From contig CASAUJ010000039.1 of assembly GCA_949118805.1 (NCBI GenBank), positions 1 through 13,657 on the forward strand: a stretch of DNA of 13,657 nucleotides, written 5' to 3'. The DNA is from an uncultured Clostridia bacterium. GTDB lineage: Bacteria; Bacillota; Clostridia; TANB77; CAG-508. Under the pieces are notes generated by a model. That model was not told where the DNA came from and made no database searches. It was given only the letters and a program-made list of their open reading frames with translations. How positions within the stretch are numbered: position 1 is the first letter of the stretch; the number at the start of each line of letters is the position of its first letter. Position numbers and translations under genes: made by a program. This document shows, one piece after another, positions 13,538-13,657 of this stretch.

Positions 13538-13657
13538 TTTTTTAAAGCATAATAAGCTAGAAAATGCAGGTTTTTTCTCTTTTTAAATAATATTTTGGAA
13601 AATCTATTTTAAATTTATCAAAAATTGTAGTATAAGTATTGATAGTTGTTTTTATAT
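13538..13657 (+). other. Downstream non-coding end with weak terminator and promoter-like sequence
   Basis: No gene is visible. A poor 4-bp GCAT/ATGC stem followed by T-rich sequence (about 13548-13586) could end the operon, but it is weak. At the very end AAGTATTGATAGTT (13634-13647) matches 13 of 14 bases around the -35 of the main promoter (632-645); its -10 would be outside the window. Confidence 0.35.

Noticed and set aside
1..13657. CRISPR array, insertion sequence or transposase
   Set aside because: No regularly spaced repeats, terminal inverted repeats or transposase-like ORFs were seen.

Overview
The window is AT-rich DNA with strong AGGAGG-type ribosome binding sites, A-ending codons (AGA, ATA, GAA), consensus sigma-A promoters and siphophage tail genes of the Bacillota type. 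This suggests a low-GC Bacillota genome, probably an uncultured gut Clostridia or a relative; I cannot name the species. The standard genetic code is used, with TAA, TAG and TGA all serving as stops.

Layout. (i) 1-206: a tRNA-Met(CAT) gene with its terminator, then the terminator of a leftward XRE repressor. (ii) 196-952: the repressor, divergent promoters, and a leader of about 280 nt that carries a 7-codon ORF and a 10-bp hairpin. (iii) 953-1669: a sigma-70 region-4-like late regulator, a candidate late promoter, and a small Cys-rich protein. (iv) 1671-2145: a structured-looking intergenic stretch, then stubs resembling a capsid scaffold and an HK97-gp10-type connector. No terminase, portal, protease or capsid gene is present. 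(v) 2192-3951: tail terminator, tail tube, and the two tail assembly chaperone frames G and G-T, linked by a U UUU UUC slip site. (vi) 3959-5758: an inserted three-gene cassette (two PH-like/SHOCT proteins and a membrane-anchored OB-fold protein) with its own promoters and two terminators. (vii) 5782-12213: a short tape measure (824 aa), a DUF6711-like distal tail protein, a baseplate hub-like protein, a fibre with an S74-type C-terminus, and a collar-domain fibre. (viii) 12236-13537: a membrane-anchored C39 peptidase with SH3-like domains, the likely lysin.

Interpretation. The genes make up a complete non-contractile tail with receptor-binding fibres, regulation and a wall hydrolase. No head, DNA-packaging, replication or integrase genes are visible. 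The most economical reading is a domesticated, headless siphophage tail, that is, an F-type tailocin comparable in plan to the Listeria monocins, with head-gene stubs marking where the head module was lost. The alternative, a degraded prophage, cannot be excluded: two genes carry frameshifts, and I cannot see beyond position 13657. The repressor probably holds the system silent. The sigma-like regulator and possibly antitermination would drive the tail operon through the internal terminators.
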